Source: Metallyticus violacea (taxonomy: Eukaryota; Arthropoda; Insecta; Mantodea; Metallyticidae). Taken from it: a DNA stretch of 64,000 bases. The stretch lies in contig CM060831.1 of NCBI GenBank assembly GCA_030762175.1, positions 72,261,001-72,325,000 of the forward strand, read 5' to 3'. A program made the position numbers and the translations under genes. Shown piece by piece: positions 1 through 11,899 of this stretch (positions are counted from its first letter, which is position 1; every line of letters starts with the position of its first letter). The notes beneath the pieces are model-generated. The model saw only the letters and a list, made by a program, of their open reading frames with translations, had not been told where the DNA came from and did not search any database.

Positions 1-868
1 ATGAGAAACTAAATATTACTTCGCGTACTTAACTGATGTACCATGGAAGCCACCGAGTTCGTCCACGGCCAACAAGGAAAAAAAAAACAACAAAAACAAA
101 CAAAAACAAAAACAAAAACAAAAAAAACTGCAAGGAAAAAAATGTGCAAATGCCCCATTTTGTTGAAACGATAATTTTCACCTAATTTCAAGGCTAGAGT
201 TCGATATTACCGTAGCATTCGTTAGGCTTCAAAGCACAAATGCTGCATTGAACATCAAACACACCTAGCGACAGTAACTAGTACTGTACAAGAGTGCGTT
301 TTGTTCACATTTGACACGCTACAAATAAATTTCACAATCTGAGACTCTAACATGACGGAATTAATGTTGCCGCATGTAGACCTATCTTCCTCAAAATACT
401 TTTGGTGTTGTCTTTCTACTCTACAATTTTCTGCACGTTGTTTTTCCGTGCCCAGTATAATGAAACATGTAATTATACGCAGAAAATGTGTTGAATTATA
501 GTGATTATATAACAATTTTCAAAGTAAAATTTTATTATTTCAAGATAATTACCTAATTTTCATATATCCCTGTTTCAAATACAAAATAAAATAATTGATT
601 ACAAAAGAATACAGGCTTAATTCATTACTGTAAGGTTTATGCAGTTCGTATGGATTTTGTATCAATATTTGTATTTCGAAATGTAAAGCTGAATTATTTA
701 TTACTGAAATTACAAGAATATTCAAATATATTCCATCCAATAACCCCCCCCCCATTAGAGTTTAAAACAACGAGAGCCCCTGGGAGCGAAAATCATATTT
801 TTAATTATAGTTAGGATCTTTAATTATATCGTCAATAAGATGTTTAGTGCTACAACTATTACCATGTC
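1..868. other. AT-rich spacer, no gene seen
   Basis: Only short chance ORFs rich in Phe, Val, Ile or Asn are present. None has a recognisable domain. The sole structured item is a CAAAA-type simple repeat near the left end. Confidence 0.6.
77..127. repeat. (CAAAA)n simple repeat
   Basis: A run of A interrupted by single C every four to six bases. On the minus strand it translates into a Val/Phe string that is an artefact of the repeat. Confidence 0.85.
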
Positions 869-1162
869 GGTCCTGGTGGTGTAGTGATAACCATACTTGT
901 CTTCTAAGCCCAAGATCGCGGGTTCGAACCCAGCCAGGATCGATGGATTTTTTCGAGCGTATAAATCGTAAGTATGGCTTTCTTCGGAAGGGTAGTAAAG
1001 CCGTGGGTCCCGTGTCGTACATTTACGGCACGGAAAAGAACCTCAAGGCTGAAAGAAGAGGTCTCTGAGCAAAATTTGTCGACCGTTTCACGCCCTGAAT
1101 TGAATGGGACGCTAATGACCTGAGATGTTAAAGAGCGTCCGTAAATGAATGAATAAATAAAC
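869..1162 (+). mobile_element. SINE-A copy 1 (tRNA-derived retroposon)
   Basis: The first 73 bases are tRNA-like. GGTCCTG at the 5' end would pair with the CAGGATC/CAGGACC at the end of the head, the A-box region reads GGTGGTGTAGTG, and box B reads GGTTCGAACCC. The loop CTTCTAAG/CTCCTAAA resembles tRNA-Arg(CCT). A 200-base tRNA-unrelated body follows (with TATGGCTT, CGGAAGG, GGGTCCCGTGTCGTAC), and the 3' end GATGTTAAAGAGCGTCC leads into an (AAAT)n tail. Ten further copies lie in this window. Box A/B imply RNA polymerase III transcription and LINE-dependent mobilisation (family knowledge). Confidence 0.92.
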
Positions 1163-1739
1163 AATAACTAAAACCATTCTGTAGTATGATTGTGTGTACA
1201 GTTATTAAAAGCTGAAAAGACTAAGACATTCTTTAAACATTTGTAAATAACATTAAAATAAACATTTTTGAAGAAAAACAACTTAATTTCTCAACAATTT
1301 TAATTGAGAGTTATACACTTGGTGCTAAAAATTTCCAATATTTTCATCGTGTAGGTTTTGTCAAACTCTACAAAACAGTCATTGACGATGTCGATAACAT
1401 CCTTAGTGGAGAACTTCTTCTAGCCGAAATTTTTTAAGTTTAGGAACATGTAGCACATTCTAGCTATTTCAAAAGGCGGAACTTTACTTATTTTAAAGCC
1501 CAAAAGGCGATAAAGGTGTACCACAAAGAGCCTATACTGATGTTTATAAAAATTCTAAGTAGAAAGATAAAAAAAACATGGCAACATTGGCTGATTCTAA
1601 TTAAATAAATGCAATGAACAACAGCAAATATAGTTATTTGGAATCTGATTATGGAACAAGTGAGACCCTTTAATTAGTTAGGCTGTAAAATAAATAATTC
1701 AAAGAAAGAAGAAATAGATACACCCATTTAAAGATATAA
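1163..1739. other. AT-rich spacer, no gene seen
   Basis: No coding signal, RNA gene or repeat was recognised between the SINE and the LINE remnant to the right. Confidence 0.5.
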
Positions 1740-2186
1740 CTTATCAATGGAGTTTAAAAAGAAATTAGTAAAAAAATGAGAAAAGAAGTAGTATTAAAAC
1801 TCTGTAATACTTTGAGCAAACCTATGTTAATGTATGATAGTGAACAATGGACGACTTGAGACAGCTCAGTTGAGATTTTTAAAACCGTTAGTAGGAGTGA
1901 CTAGAAGAGATCACATCAAAAATGATATACTCACCTACAACTCGACGTCCAAAACATTACTGGGGAAATTCAATTATATAGAAAGAAATGGAAAGACTAT
2001 GTGAATACGATGAAAGAGGGAAGATTAATATTATAAACCAAGTGGAACCGGATCAATTGGATACCCCAGGAAGAGATGAAAAGGCAAATATTTATTAAAA
2101 CGTTGCTTCGGAATGGAAAAATTAGTACCAAGACCTTGGATGTGAAGAAGAAGAAGAAGAAGAAGAAGGAGAAGAAGAAGAAGAAA
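1740..2186 (+). pseudogene. LINE 3' end: reverse-transcriptase C-terminal remnant with (GAA)n tail
   Basis: Plus-strand translation, with frameshifts and stops, gives LKLCNTLSKPMLMYDSEQW, then QLRFLKPLVGVTRRDHIKND, then a stretch like LYRKKWKDYVNTMKEGR. This is the usual order of the post-RT C-terminal region of insect endonuclease-reverse transcriptases, where the familiar signature is KP.LLYGSE.W followed by the R.D.I.N block. The fragment runs into a (GAA)n microsatellite, a common 3' terminus for such LINEs. No endonuclease or catalytic RT core is left. The family assignment comes from motif memory, not a search. Confidence 0.6.
2143..2185. repeat. (GAA)n microsatellite
   Basis: About fourteen GAA units with one GGA interruption, directly at the end of the LINE remnant. 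It may be the LINE tail rather than an independent microsatellite. Confidence 0.9.
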
Positions 2187-2499
2187 ATGACCAATAAAAT
2201 AAGACACTCGTGATATAAATATAATGTACATGATTTAGAAACGATGTATTATAACGTGTATTGGTTTGAGATTTTCCGAACACTCTGTACAGTACACTAT
2301 GGCTACAGGAAAAAAAAAATTAACACTTTTGAATACAAAGCAATCAAATTTAATTAATTTTTCAGACTTCTCAACCTAGGTACATATATCAGCTATGATT
2401 TGTTTCATTTCTAGAGCATACAATTAAGTGTATGGTTGTATAATTGAAAATAAATATAACTGACGCCATCGACACTAAATATACGACACTTTTTTTATA

Positions 2500-2806
2500 T
2501 TTGATTTACTTACCGACGCTCTTTAACATCTCAGGTCATCAGCATTCCATTCTATTCAGGACGTGAAGAGGCCGACAAAATTTGCTCAGAGGACTCTTTT
2601 TTTCAGGCTAGAGGTACTTTATCGTACCGTAAATGTACCCCACGGGACCCACGGGACCCACGGGACCCACGGATTTACTGCTCTTCCGAAGGAAGCTATA
2701 CTTAGGATTTTCATGCCCGAAAAAATTCATTGGTCCTGGACAGGATCGAACCCGCGATCTTGGGTTTAGGAGGCAATATGGTAAACACTACACCACCAGG
2801 ACCGAC
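2500..2806 (-). mobile_element. SINE-A copy 2
   Basis: Full-length minus-strand copy. The tail side (GACGCTCTTTAACATC) is at the left and the tRNA-like head at the right, with box B read as GGATCGAACCC on the plus strand and the CACCACCAGGACCGAC terminus intact. The body carries an expansion of the 9-base unit CACGGGACC, where most copies have one. Translation through that expansion gives a meaningless TGP/THG repeat. Confidence 0.92.
2640..2671. repeat. 9-bp tandem expansion inside SINE-A
   Basis: CACGGGACC is repeated more than three times without a mismatch. The other full-length SINE-A copies carry a single unit at this place, so the expansion arose after insertion of this copy. Confidence 0.85.
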
Positions 2807-4739
2807 AAAAGACACGGCATCATCACACCATTTTTTTCACTCTTTGCTCTTTCTTTTTTGAGCTAGGAAAGAGAGGCACAAGACTTGAGTTTTATTAACG
2901 ATTCTGCTGAAAAATGTAGTGATGTTGGATATTAAACGGATGCTTTTTATTGCTGTTAAGCTTCTAATTTCTCTCAATACTGCAAAACGAAGATTTCCAT
3001 TAAACGAAGATAATCGTCTTTAAGGCGATAATGTTGTGCCGGTTGCCATTAAAAAGAACCGAAAAATTCTTGTTAATGATGTTTTTAAGATATTAAATCT
3101 GCGGCAATTAGTTCCGCTGCTTGCTGCCTCATAATATAATCCGCTTGCCGCTGTGTAAGCAAGATTAAGAGACGTAAAAAGCTCTGTTTTACATGTTTCG
3201 CTACGAAAATGCTCTTCCATTACTGCAGACCGCCTCTTACACTTAAAAGTTTGATTACATTTTGTATCACCTGCTACCTCCTTTTTATTTTTAGGTTAGT
3301 TTCCGTAGCAAACGACCTAAGGCGTTTTCCAACTGGTAAATTACAGAGGGGAAACATATTTTTATATGCTCTTTTTCGAATAAGTGGGATAGTTTTTGAA
3401 ATGAAGAACGAAATAAAGGGAAGACCATCTTTTTTTTTAAGAAATAAAGAGAGGAAATACGGAGCACTTTCATGAGGCAGCTACAAAGTGTGACGGTTAG
3501 GTTAGCCTTGCTGTAGGAACTATGTAAAGCATCTAGGCATTATGTCCTACCTAAAGTTTTGATATTTACTGTTTTTCTTTATAGAAGCAAAACTAAAAAT
3601 TATTAGTAAAAATGAAAAGAGAAAATTATTCTGTGCAGGAAAAAAAAATTTTTGCATAATTTTGAAATTTAAGATAAACCCACTATTTTAAGAAAATTAT
3701 GTTGTATATAGTGTGTAATCAAAATGAGCATTTTTCATATTAAAAGTTTCATCAAATTATGAGAAACAAATCACAATAATTGCATTAAAATGTTTACTAT
3801 CTACTGACAGCAATATAAAAATGGACATACTACTTTTTTTTTACACATGTTTAACATTTAAAAATTACAAAATTAAAACTTATACTGATTTCTTATAAAA
3901 AAGGAAAATGCAAGTTTAACTTAAGGTTGGTGGTTTTAGGTTCCACCCATATTATGTATATACTTGTGTGTATGTGTATATATATATTTTTTTTTTTTAA
4001 TGTATAGCATAGCATTGCCGAATTCAATGGTCTACTTTCAGATATTATTTGTTCAATATGTTTTGTCCTCTCAGTTGGTTTGTGTTTGATTTAAAAACAG
4101 TATTTCCTTAAGAATGAATGAATAGGAAAGTCGCTGTTAATGGTTAATCCATTGATTCAAGAAGAAAGCACTGCTTGTAGAGGTAAGTTAACGTTGCAGC
4201 TTGGCTTTAAAAACATGTTATGTCATAATAGACCTTCGCGTTATTCTTAGAAAGTTATTCTCTGCTGACTTATAGGTAAACCTTTTTTTTTAATAAAACA
4301 CCTTCCAGTGTTTTCTCTAATGCATTTCGAGACTAATTACCTTTATCTTTTCATTTTGTAGTAATACCATTGACTGAAACGAATAAATAGGCACAAATAT
4401 TTTACCATTCAGTTTAAGCAATATTTTATCTATATTGGTTATGCCTAACGTGATAATAAATTGAAGATAATTTGATTAAGAAAATAAAACCTATTTTACC
4501 CACATAAAAGCAGAATGTATACTACTTAACTGCACAATATGAAATTAATTAATTTAAATGGTAAGGTTGAATGGTAATATATTGCTGAGTAAAATTTCTT
4601 TAGGTTCTAACTATTGCAAAGCGATGCCTCGAAGACACTGTCAGCTAAATACCCAGCATTTACTGGACAACACAATTACAAAGTACTGAGTTCAAATCAC
4701 TCCCTTAGGAACGTGAACTTTTTATTTAGTACATATTGA
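2807..4739. other. AT-rich spacer, no gene seen
   Basis: ORFs of 60-90 codons occur on both strands around 3.0-3.5 kb but overlap one another and show no domain. A short TG/TA-rich stretch with poly(T) sits near 3.97-4.00 kb. Confidence 0.5.
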
Positions 4740-5170
4740 AATTTTATCTTTGCAAGGCTGCATCTATTCCCTCAAAATGCTCCATCCATCTGTTGCAATG
4801 GTCTTTTATGCATTGTGTTTCTCTTTCTATCTGAAGTTCTTTTCTAATATTTTATCTTACATTCACTTAATTCTTGCTACATAACAGAGACTTTCAATTT
4901 CATAAGTTTTAAATGCTTTTCATTTTCTTTTGATTAGTGTACACGTTCCTGAGCCATAAAGTAAAAGTGGGAGAAGTGGCATTGATTTATAGAACAGTTT
5001 CTTTTGTTATTTTAATTCCTACAACTTTCTTTATATTTCCACAAATATTTATATGGTATTCTCCAAGTCCATATTTTAGATACTTTTTTACATCATACAT
5101 ATTTAAAGTCTTCTGTTTTAATACTTTTGGATGTATAACTATTTCAACTATATTACTCTTAATTTGTTAA
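4740..5170 (-). pseudogene. LINE reverse-transcriptase C-terminal remnant
   Basis: Reading the minus strand from about 5010 downward gives KSMPLLPLLLYGSGTCTL, then an A-rich block ending in KTYEIESLCYVARIK, and further on RWMEHF-like residues. This matches the post-RT region of insect LINEs (P.LLYGSE.WTL, then EM.FLR), followed by the C-terminal I...C..W..H module. Stops and frameshifts are present. The plus-strand 77-codon ORF here is its antisense shadow. It is a different, more decayed copy than the LINEs at 40.0 and 61 kb. Confidence 0.5.
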
Positions 5171-5539
5171 AAAAAATGGACTTTTAACTGCTCAAGTATT
5201 AGAGCACCATATCTTAAGTTGAGAAAACTTAGATCTACAGTTAGAAAATGAAGTGTTTATAAGCAGAAAAAGCTGAAAACCTCACATACTTGGCTTATAA
5301 AATATAATTACTACATTAGCAATAAAAGCCAATTCCCACGTATTGAGACATTAGAAATAACTGAGAGAGAACTAAATTTCAGAAGCAAGAGGAAAAATGA
5401 TTAACGAATCAGTGCAAGCCTTTTGGATTAATTTATTGAAAAAATATTAGTTTTGTGATTTGCATACTTTTGACATTAATGATAAAAACTGCTTTATTGT
5501 AATGTTACAGCATTCCAACCTGATGTGTCATATGTAGTT
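5171..5539. other. AT-rich spacer
   Basis: Nothing recognised. It could be the unreadable upstream part of the LINE relic that starts at about 5.54 kb. Confidence 0.4.
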
Positions 5540-6290
5540 AAGGTCTGCAAAGAGAACTGAACTGCTTAGAGGAGTGGGGAATGATAGTGAATGAGGAAAA
5601 AAACTAATACACTTAACATTAAAGAACAGTGCTTAACAGCAGAAAAGAGAGGTGGAAGTATGTAGGGCAAGCATTAGAAAATGTGAATATATACATCTTT
5701 GGTGGTCTCTTTAGCCATGAACGAAAGCTGGACAAAATAAAAACACAAGTACATATAAAAAAATAGTGACATTTATGATTTTGATAGAAGTACCAGAAAT
5801 GCTGCTGAGAACAGAGGAGATTGTATACAGGGTCGTTGTTTGGTCAACTATGACGCACGTGGCCAAAATTTGGGGTTGAAAAACACCGAAGAACTGAAGA
5901 AAAACATGAAACGGATACTACAGATAGGGGGTGTTAAAGCAAATTGCGAAGTTCTTAAAGAGTTTGTACCTATAACGAAAGTGTAGCTTTAAAAATAATT
6001 ACAATTAAGTATTGGTTAACAATAATACGGGGGCTGTGTGTCTGAGGGAGGAAATAACAGAAGGATGAGGCATGTGCTAGGCATCAAGAGTAACGAAAGG
6101 CTTAAAACAAATTTGACTGGGTTTGGTTAGGAGCACAGAACGTTACGTTCAATAGGTGGAAAACATTTAACACACTTTTGAGGAATTGGGAAAATACTGA
6201 ACAATGCGCAGAAAAGATCTCGCTTAACCTGCAGGCTTAAATGTGTCAGGAGCAGGGGAGGGAGGATTATTTATATGTCTGTGGTTGAGA
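5540..6290 (+). pseudogene. LINE reverse-transcriptase C-terminal relic (second type)
   Basis: The plus strand encodes LQRELNCLEEWGMIVNEEK, the thumb-side segment that follows the catalytic DD box in non-LTR RTs (L..EL..L..W....N..KT). About 300 bases later comes KKNMKRILQIGGVKANCEV, resembling the KR.LG....A....V.E region of R1/I-type elements, then LKIITIKYWLTI. Several stops and frame changes interrupt it. Upstream catalytic motifs could not be read. The copy ends where a truncated SINE-B begins. Confidence 0.45.
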
Positions 6291-6310
6291 AGAAATTAGA
6301 TTTCTTTTTA

Positions 6311-6515
6311 AATAATAGTGTTTAATACCCTTTTTAATTACTGAGGCATCACAGGCGGTGGCCACTTAGGATATATGATATGAAATGATAAACTGGAAAA
6401 GGATTTTTTTAAAGTAAGCTTTCCAGGTCTAAATGTAGGGTTCCTTCTCGGCATTTGCCATTTATTAGTTATAGGGAAAAGCTGGAAAAACCCGCTCACG
6501 AATCTGCACCTTAAG
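6311..6515 (-). mobile_element. SINE-B copy 3, internally deleted
   Basis: The minus-strand copy shows the body order of SINE-B: GTGTTTAATACCC, CTGAGGCATCACAGGCGGTGG, ATGAAATGATAAACTGG, GGCATTTGCCATTTAT. It then jumps from the CTGGAAAAA region straight to CGCTCACGAATCTGCACC. The part of the tRNA-like head holding box B is missing, so this copy could not be transcribed by Pol III from its own promoter. Confidence 0.8.
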
Positions 6516-6689
6516 AAGAAAGAGGTAGAAATCATGACCCAGATTAGACGTTTGGAAAAGCAATGAAGTAATTAATGATTCCGGGGAAAGAATTTGCCTG
6601 ACACCAAGCATATACATTTTCCCCAATGTATTGGATGAAGTAGAAGAAATCTTTGACCTACCTCTTCATATTTTGCAGATGTTTCCTAT

Positions 6690-6840
6690 CCAATTTCCCT
6701 TAAAAAGGGCATATTAATATCCAACTCTTTGGCATATGTTCTTTCTATGCAATTTTATTTCATGTTTATTATCCTAGTGTACGTTTTATCGCTCCATAAA
6801 ATTTGTTTATTATTTCAAGTATTTTGGAAGGAACAGCAGC
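6690..6840 (-). pseudogene. Possible LINE scrap (INKFYGAIKRTLG)
   Basis: The minus strand contains INKFYGAIKRTLG, similar to the I.KF....G.IKRTL motif just upstream of the YGSE.W block in insect endonuclease-RTs. Nothing else of the LINE can be read reliably to either side. The overlapping 111-codon plus-strand ORF (6729-7064) has no recognised domain. Confidence 0.3.
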
Positions 6841-7064
6841 AATCTCTGACCTCCACATCCTCTGGTAAATCTCGCAATAAGCGGAAACAATTAAGTTTAT
6901 TCGATTATTTTTGGGAGGATAATTCGCTCTCACACAGCCACACATTAATGTTCGGACCCAACAACTCCTTGCAATTTATGAGCGTCTGGCAAGTATATCT
7001 AGACACTCTTCAATTATTCATATATCTGCTTCGAGTCACCCTAGAAGCACGAAGGATTATATAA

Positions 7065-9433
7065 GATCTCAGAAATGAACTCTCGGGAGCACAACACAGT
7101 GCGAAAAACCGTACATGTGCCTCACTTCTGAGCTTCCGTGTCTTGAATTCCTCGTCATTCTAACACATAGAATGTCAATACCCTTTCCTTGGGACTTAGA
7201 AAGATATCAGAGAAGTCTCTCATCTGCCTTACTATTCGTTTTGTAGTCTCTATTGTCATTCTTCTGTAAATACAATCCTATTAGAAAGAAGCCGAGGTTG
7301 GTTTCGACACTTAAGTGATCAACCTATCCAAGTATCCTTTGGCTAACCGCTCGGCTACCCAACGTCCTTTGGCTCCCGCCCAGCCTCCGCCGGCACCGGG
7401 ATACTACAGAGATAAAGCGATAACCTGGAAGCACATTCTGATAGGATGCAGGAAAGCAGAAATTTTAAGAGATGAGTATTTACCACCACAATTTGTGAAT
7501 TCCAACAGAAGTTGAACGCTTGACTGGAAGTGTTTATGCATGCAAGATGCATACTCGAATCGGGGATCTCTGTCGAACACCCGAAAAAGAAAGCTAATGG
7601 TTGCAGAGTAGAGAAGGGAGTTGGGGAGGAAGGGTGATGGCGGAGATGGGGCTCATAAGTAAGGGTTCTGCGTGTTTGCATATATGCATATGAAAGTATT
7701 CATATTATATATGGAGGTGAGTATATATGTTTGTATGTTTAAATACGAAGGTAACCATATACATTTTGCCTGCTGGACTATAATATCTTTGGTTGTTAAA
7801 AGGGTGGTATTAGCTAGTACGACCGTAAGGCCAATGCGATAGTGACAATTTTGTAAAAGTATCAAAAGTAATATCACAAGAGAGTCTGAGAGACAGATCC
7901 CTCAAGTGATATTTATTAGTACTATTCCACGAATAAAACAAGAATTGTAATATAAATTCCCATTAACTTGGCTTACAATACTGCAATAATTGTACATTTG
8001 CATTATGAATACTTAACCTTTTCAAGCAACAGACAAATGTCGATTATCAGCAATGCCAATAGAGAAGAACTAAATGCGGGTTTGCGACTATTTCATGAAC
8101 AGAACAAGAATAAAAGTAATATATATTTGAAATTCGCGCACGGATTATTAAAAATTGTATAAAATGTTATACTTACTTATGAATGCCCACCTATCCAGAA
8201 ATCGCGAGAATGAAATAGACGAAAGTTCACTATTATAGTCCCTATCATTCCATTTACTAATACCAACTAAGAAAAACGAAACAGAGAAAACATTATACCA
8301 TTCTGAACAACGTGTTTATTAAGATTTATGGTTGCTTAGGCAGTTATTGTTACATAATTTATAAAACAATTTCCCATTGTTAGGCAGAATACGCAAAAAC
8401 AATTGCTTGAGTGAATACTCATTGAGTTAGTTAAATTTATAATATTACTGAAAACACGAAAAGTGTTCAGAGGTGTGTGCTCAGGAATGAAATAGTTCAG
8501 GTATAAAGTTGGCTACGCTGACCACAAGACAAATGCATATAGCGTGATAAAACGGATTTGATCACTTTTATAGATAATTTCACTGCGATATTCGGCTGTG
8601 ATTAGTCAAAATTAAAAAATTTGTTTAGCTTCATTCGTTGATTTAAAGATGACGTCACACAGAAATAGGTGCAATAAAACTCCACAAGTAATATTAGTTA
8701 AAGGCATGGCATTAAAAGGTGCTAGTTATAGTAAAGTTCATGTTATGGCCAATATAACATTTCAAACTTTAAATTGTTCTTTCAAGGTTGGTTTTGATAT
8801 TTTTAAATAAGGAATTAAAACATAACATATTTTGAGATGAATAAAGTAGGGTTTTTTTTTACGAATTTATCCATGAAATATTATAAATACACACAAAAAT
8901 ATTAATTTTACAACACTGTGTAAATTCAGGTAGGGAGCAGGATATGTGTATACTAATAGATGTTATATGTGTCTTAAATCGCAAAATAGGCTCAAAAAGA
9001 AATTTGAGAACCATCGAAAATAGGAAACTAAATTTTTATTATGATCTTGCTACTAAGATAAGATGTTTCAACATTATAAAAAGAGACACTAAACCAAATC
9101 TAATTCAGAAAACACGTTATATATCTATTAACTGTGAATGCTTATTCAAAGACCCAATTAGAGGGTACACAATTATCCGAAATAGCATATCTTCAGTATA
9201 TCTGTTTTATATGTTTGCACATTTCATCAGCGTTAGCATATATATTATGTATAAATTTCTGATTGCATTCACTTACATTTGCAAGATAAAAACATTGTTC
9301 AATAGAATTATAGTTCCCAAAAATATTGTAATATGACGATTATATTGCCTATATGAGATTGTTTGGATGATGATGTTTAGTATTCTTGTGAGCATTATCA
9401 TGATGACCGTTTATTTTCCCTTAACGTTTTAAA
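7065..9433. other. Long spacer without recognisable genes
   Basis: Contains overlapping ORFs on opposite strands at 7.3-7.7 kb in a GC-richer patch, and an AT-rich 130-codon plus-strand ORF (8944-9336) that is Ile/Tyr/Lys-rich and hydrophobic at its C-terminal end. None resembles a known family, and codon content looks like background. Confidence 0.45.
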
Positions 9434-9544
9434 TTATTTTGGAAGGGGGATCCGATTTGAAAGGCACGCTTTGATTGGAGTACTGGACGAAGCCGCGACG
9501 GAATGAGCACTGAAGGATGAACCACTTATGCTACCACCTAGAAC

Positions 9545-9612
9545 GACCCGAGTCTGCTGGTGCGGTACAGCAGTTAGAGCTGCAGTCCCAAGTAGCAGCG
9601 GAGAGAACCGAA
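9545..9612 (+). repeat. Repeat family D, partial copy
   Basis: GAGTCTGCTGGTGCGGTA, then GTTAGAGCTGCAGTCCCA and GGAGAGAACCGAA, match in inverted orientation the small palindromic element at 10061-10166. Only one terminus (GAGTCTGCTGG) is present. Confidence 0.7.
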
Positions 9613-9663
9613 GCAGTGTAACTTGCACAAAAATAGCTTGATAAGGACTTTAAGCAGAACAAC

Positions 9664-9733
9664 ATGATAGCTCAGATGGTTAGAGCGTCAAGCTGTAATT
9701 GTTATGGTGATGATTTTGAATACTTATGACATT
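9664..9733 (+). repeat. Decayed tRNA-like sequence
   Basis: TAGCTCAGATGGTTAGAGC is a near-perfect box A with D-arm, as in tRNA-Thr or Lys type genes. The box B equivalent (GATTTTGAATAC) has lost the GGTTCGA core and no acceptor pairing is visible. Best read as a dead tRNA pseudogene or the head of a SINE. Confidence 0.55.
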
Positions 9734-9739
9734 ATGTTT

Positions 9740-9890
9740 ATTTTTCTGTCGGAGAAAAAAGGAGATTTGCCACCGCTAAAATGACTTAATCGCCAACATA
9801 GTATCACGCACACATTGCGCTATAAATTGATATTTACGATTTTTTCTGCTGGAATCAAAGGAGATTTGCCACCGCTCAATTTATTTTTAC
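9740..9890. repeat. Local direct repeat with GGAGATTTGCCACCGCT
   Basis: The 17-mer GGAGATTTGCCACCGCT occurs at 9761-9777 and again at 9860-9876. Each is preceded by a similar TTTTTCTG..GGA leader, giving a repeat of about 36 bases with a period near 100. No function recognised. Confidence 0.75.
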
Positions 9891-10060
9891 GTATAGGAGG
9901 CGAGCATAGGCCGTCAGGCCATAGCGAAATTCAGCAAACCGCTGGGTCCATCTGTTTCTAGCGTTAAGGTTAGTGTCTGTGCGTGTGTGTGTATGAATTA
10001 ATTGTGAATTCCAATAAGACAAGCGTCGTAAAAAGTGAAAAACTCAGTTTTATATATTAA

Positions 10061-10166
10061 AATCTGAGTCTGCTGGAGCTGTGTTCGGAGTTCGGCTATC
10101 TCCACTGTCGCTCGGGACTGCAGCTCTAACCGTTCTATCGCCCTATCGCACCAGCCGACTCAGATT
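10061..10166. mobile_element. Family D miniature palindromic element
   Basis: The ends AATCTGAGTCTGCTGG and CCAGCCGACTCAGATT are inverted repeats of 16 bases with one mismatch, enclosing about 74 bases. The interior (CTGCAGCTCTAACCG) also occurs inverted at 9545-9612. This looks like a very short foldback or MITE-like unit. Superfamily unknown. Confidence 0.6.
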
Positions 10167-10856
10167 ATTGTTTATGTAAGGGCATGCGTTGAACTGAGCT
10201 CGAACGAAGTCGCTGGATGCTTGATTATTACATAGACAGGACATGCTGCAACTCCCCTAGGCTAACTCACTACTTAGAGCATGATATGTCACAAGTAAGG
10301 GACATAAATCAAGCTATTGAAATTTAATTTTAATGGAGCAGTTAAATAAGTAATTGTATAAATATGTCTTGTGAACTCGGAAATTGTCTGCTAATTTGAT
10401 TTTCCTTATGCCTTTTATATCAAGGTGAGTGTAACTTAAATAACATAGGTGTTTCAGGTGTGTATTTCTGTGACTGCATACGACATCTCCCCAGGTGTTC
10501 TAGGGTTGTGACAATATAAAATGATGTGTTATACAAAAATTAATGGCAGGTCATTTATATTTAGTCTACAGTTAGCATACTGTTACAATCTTTCAATATG
10601 CATTTATCACCATTTGTCTTACTTCTGAAAAGCAGAACTGTTAATGCTAATAACAGCGAACAGGCCTTAATGCCCGTTTGCTTATTTTGTTTCAATACTT
10701 TTCTTTTCTTTGATTAATATTTTTTCCTTGGGATCGGCGTTTAAGGTTCCGAGGCTCCCAAAAGGAAGCAATTTTCGATATCCAAGTCTTCCAACATATG
10801 CATAACTGTCGGAAGCCAGCTCAGTCAATGTCCATTGTCTAATCATTTCCAAGTAA

Positions 10857-11130
10857 CCGCCGAGTGCCCGAGGTCGTTAAGGCGCGGATTCGTGAGCAGG
10901 AGGTCTGGGATTCGATTCCCACCAGGACTGTTCTCCCTTACTGAGGTTTCTTCCAGGTTTTTCCTCAGTTCTCATACGTGGAAAATTCCGGGAAGATATC
11001 CCAAATTTAGGCCTTGAACCCTTCCTTCCTATAAAAAAAAAACCCTTTCCCAAAGTATCATTTCAATTTATCAGTGTTCCTGTAGTGATATCTCTGTAGT
11101 TAAAACGGACGTTAAACACTATTAAAACAA
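10857..11130 (+). mobile_element. SINE-B copy 1 (full length)
   Basis: The head has a box-A-like CGAGGTCGTTAAGGCG and box B GATTCGATTCCC, resembling a class II tRNA (Ser or Leu) without a long variable arm. It ends in CACCAGGACTG. The body runs CCTCAGTTCTCA, GGCCTTGAACCCTTCC, a short poly(A), CCCTTTCCCAAAGTATCA, and finishes in GGACGTTAAACACTATTAAA. The body is unrelated to that of SINE-A, so these are two independent families. Confidence 0.9.
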
Positions 11131-11899
11131 CTCCACGTAGTGTGCTGCAGTGTCAGCAGGATTTGCACATGATGCATCCTTCACACTACCACATCCTTGT
11201 CAAAATAATGACATGCAATATGCCATAGTAATTTTTGATATATGCTTTTTGTAGGCTTTTATGGCGTATTTTAGCACACTTTCCAAGCGACACCTCAATT
11301 TTGATCCATGCCTGTTGTTCAAACTTAGAAAATATATCGTATCTTTAGGGATGTGCTTTATGATACTTTCAGATCTTCATATGCGATCATTTGTAAGCTC
11401 TGCAATGGCAACAGGAATACTTGAACAGATCTGCATTCCCTCTACCAAAGCTGATAAGGATCGAAACGAATATATTATACGATAATATTGCTATCTGCAA
11501 TGCGAATAAGACTGTTCATTACAATATTCATTCGATCATTTGCTCCACATCTCTCGTTCGTGATTTTTTTGAAGGTGTAGTATGGTGGACCATTAAGAGT
11601 TTTACACTCTACATATGCATTTGGAGCTTTGTGAGAATGTAACATTTTAATTTCTTCAGAAGATATTGTACAATAGGAAAAAAATCACCATTTTCTGATT
11701 TTTAAATTTAATTATTAAATAATTGTTTATGTATTACGAAAATTAATAATTAATCATTATTAAATAACGTTTTCCCTACGAGCTAATATGTTCTAGCACT
11801 GTTACGAAAAGTTATTAATTTAGGAGCAAAGGATTTTCTTTTAGCCTCTTTAAATAAAATATTTAACTGCACCGAAGAATCCGTTCTAAAACTGCAAGA
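11131..11899. other. AT-rich spacer, no gene seen
   Basis: Short overlapping plus-strand ORFs of 73-74 codons at 11.26-11.64 kb have no domain and no supporting splice context. Confidence 0.45.

Noticed and set aside
869..941. SINE heads as functional tRNA-Arg genes
   Set aside because: Anticodon stems do not pair properly, the same head recurs with the same unrelated body, and copies sit in SINE context.
2563..2866. Collagen-like TGPTGPTGP / THGTHG ORFs
   Set aside because: They are translations of the 9-base expansion inside a minus-strand SINE-A; not genes.
8944..9336. 130-codon ORF as a membrane protein gene
   Set aside because: Composition is that of AT-rich background (Ile, Tyr, Asn, Lys), with no domain or start context.
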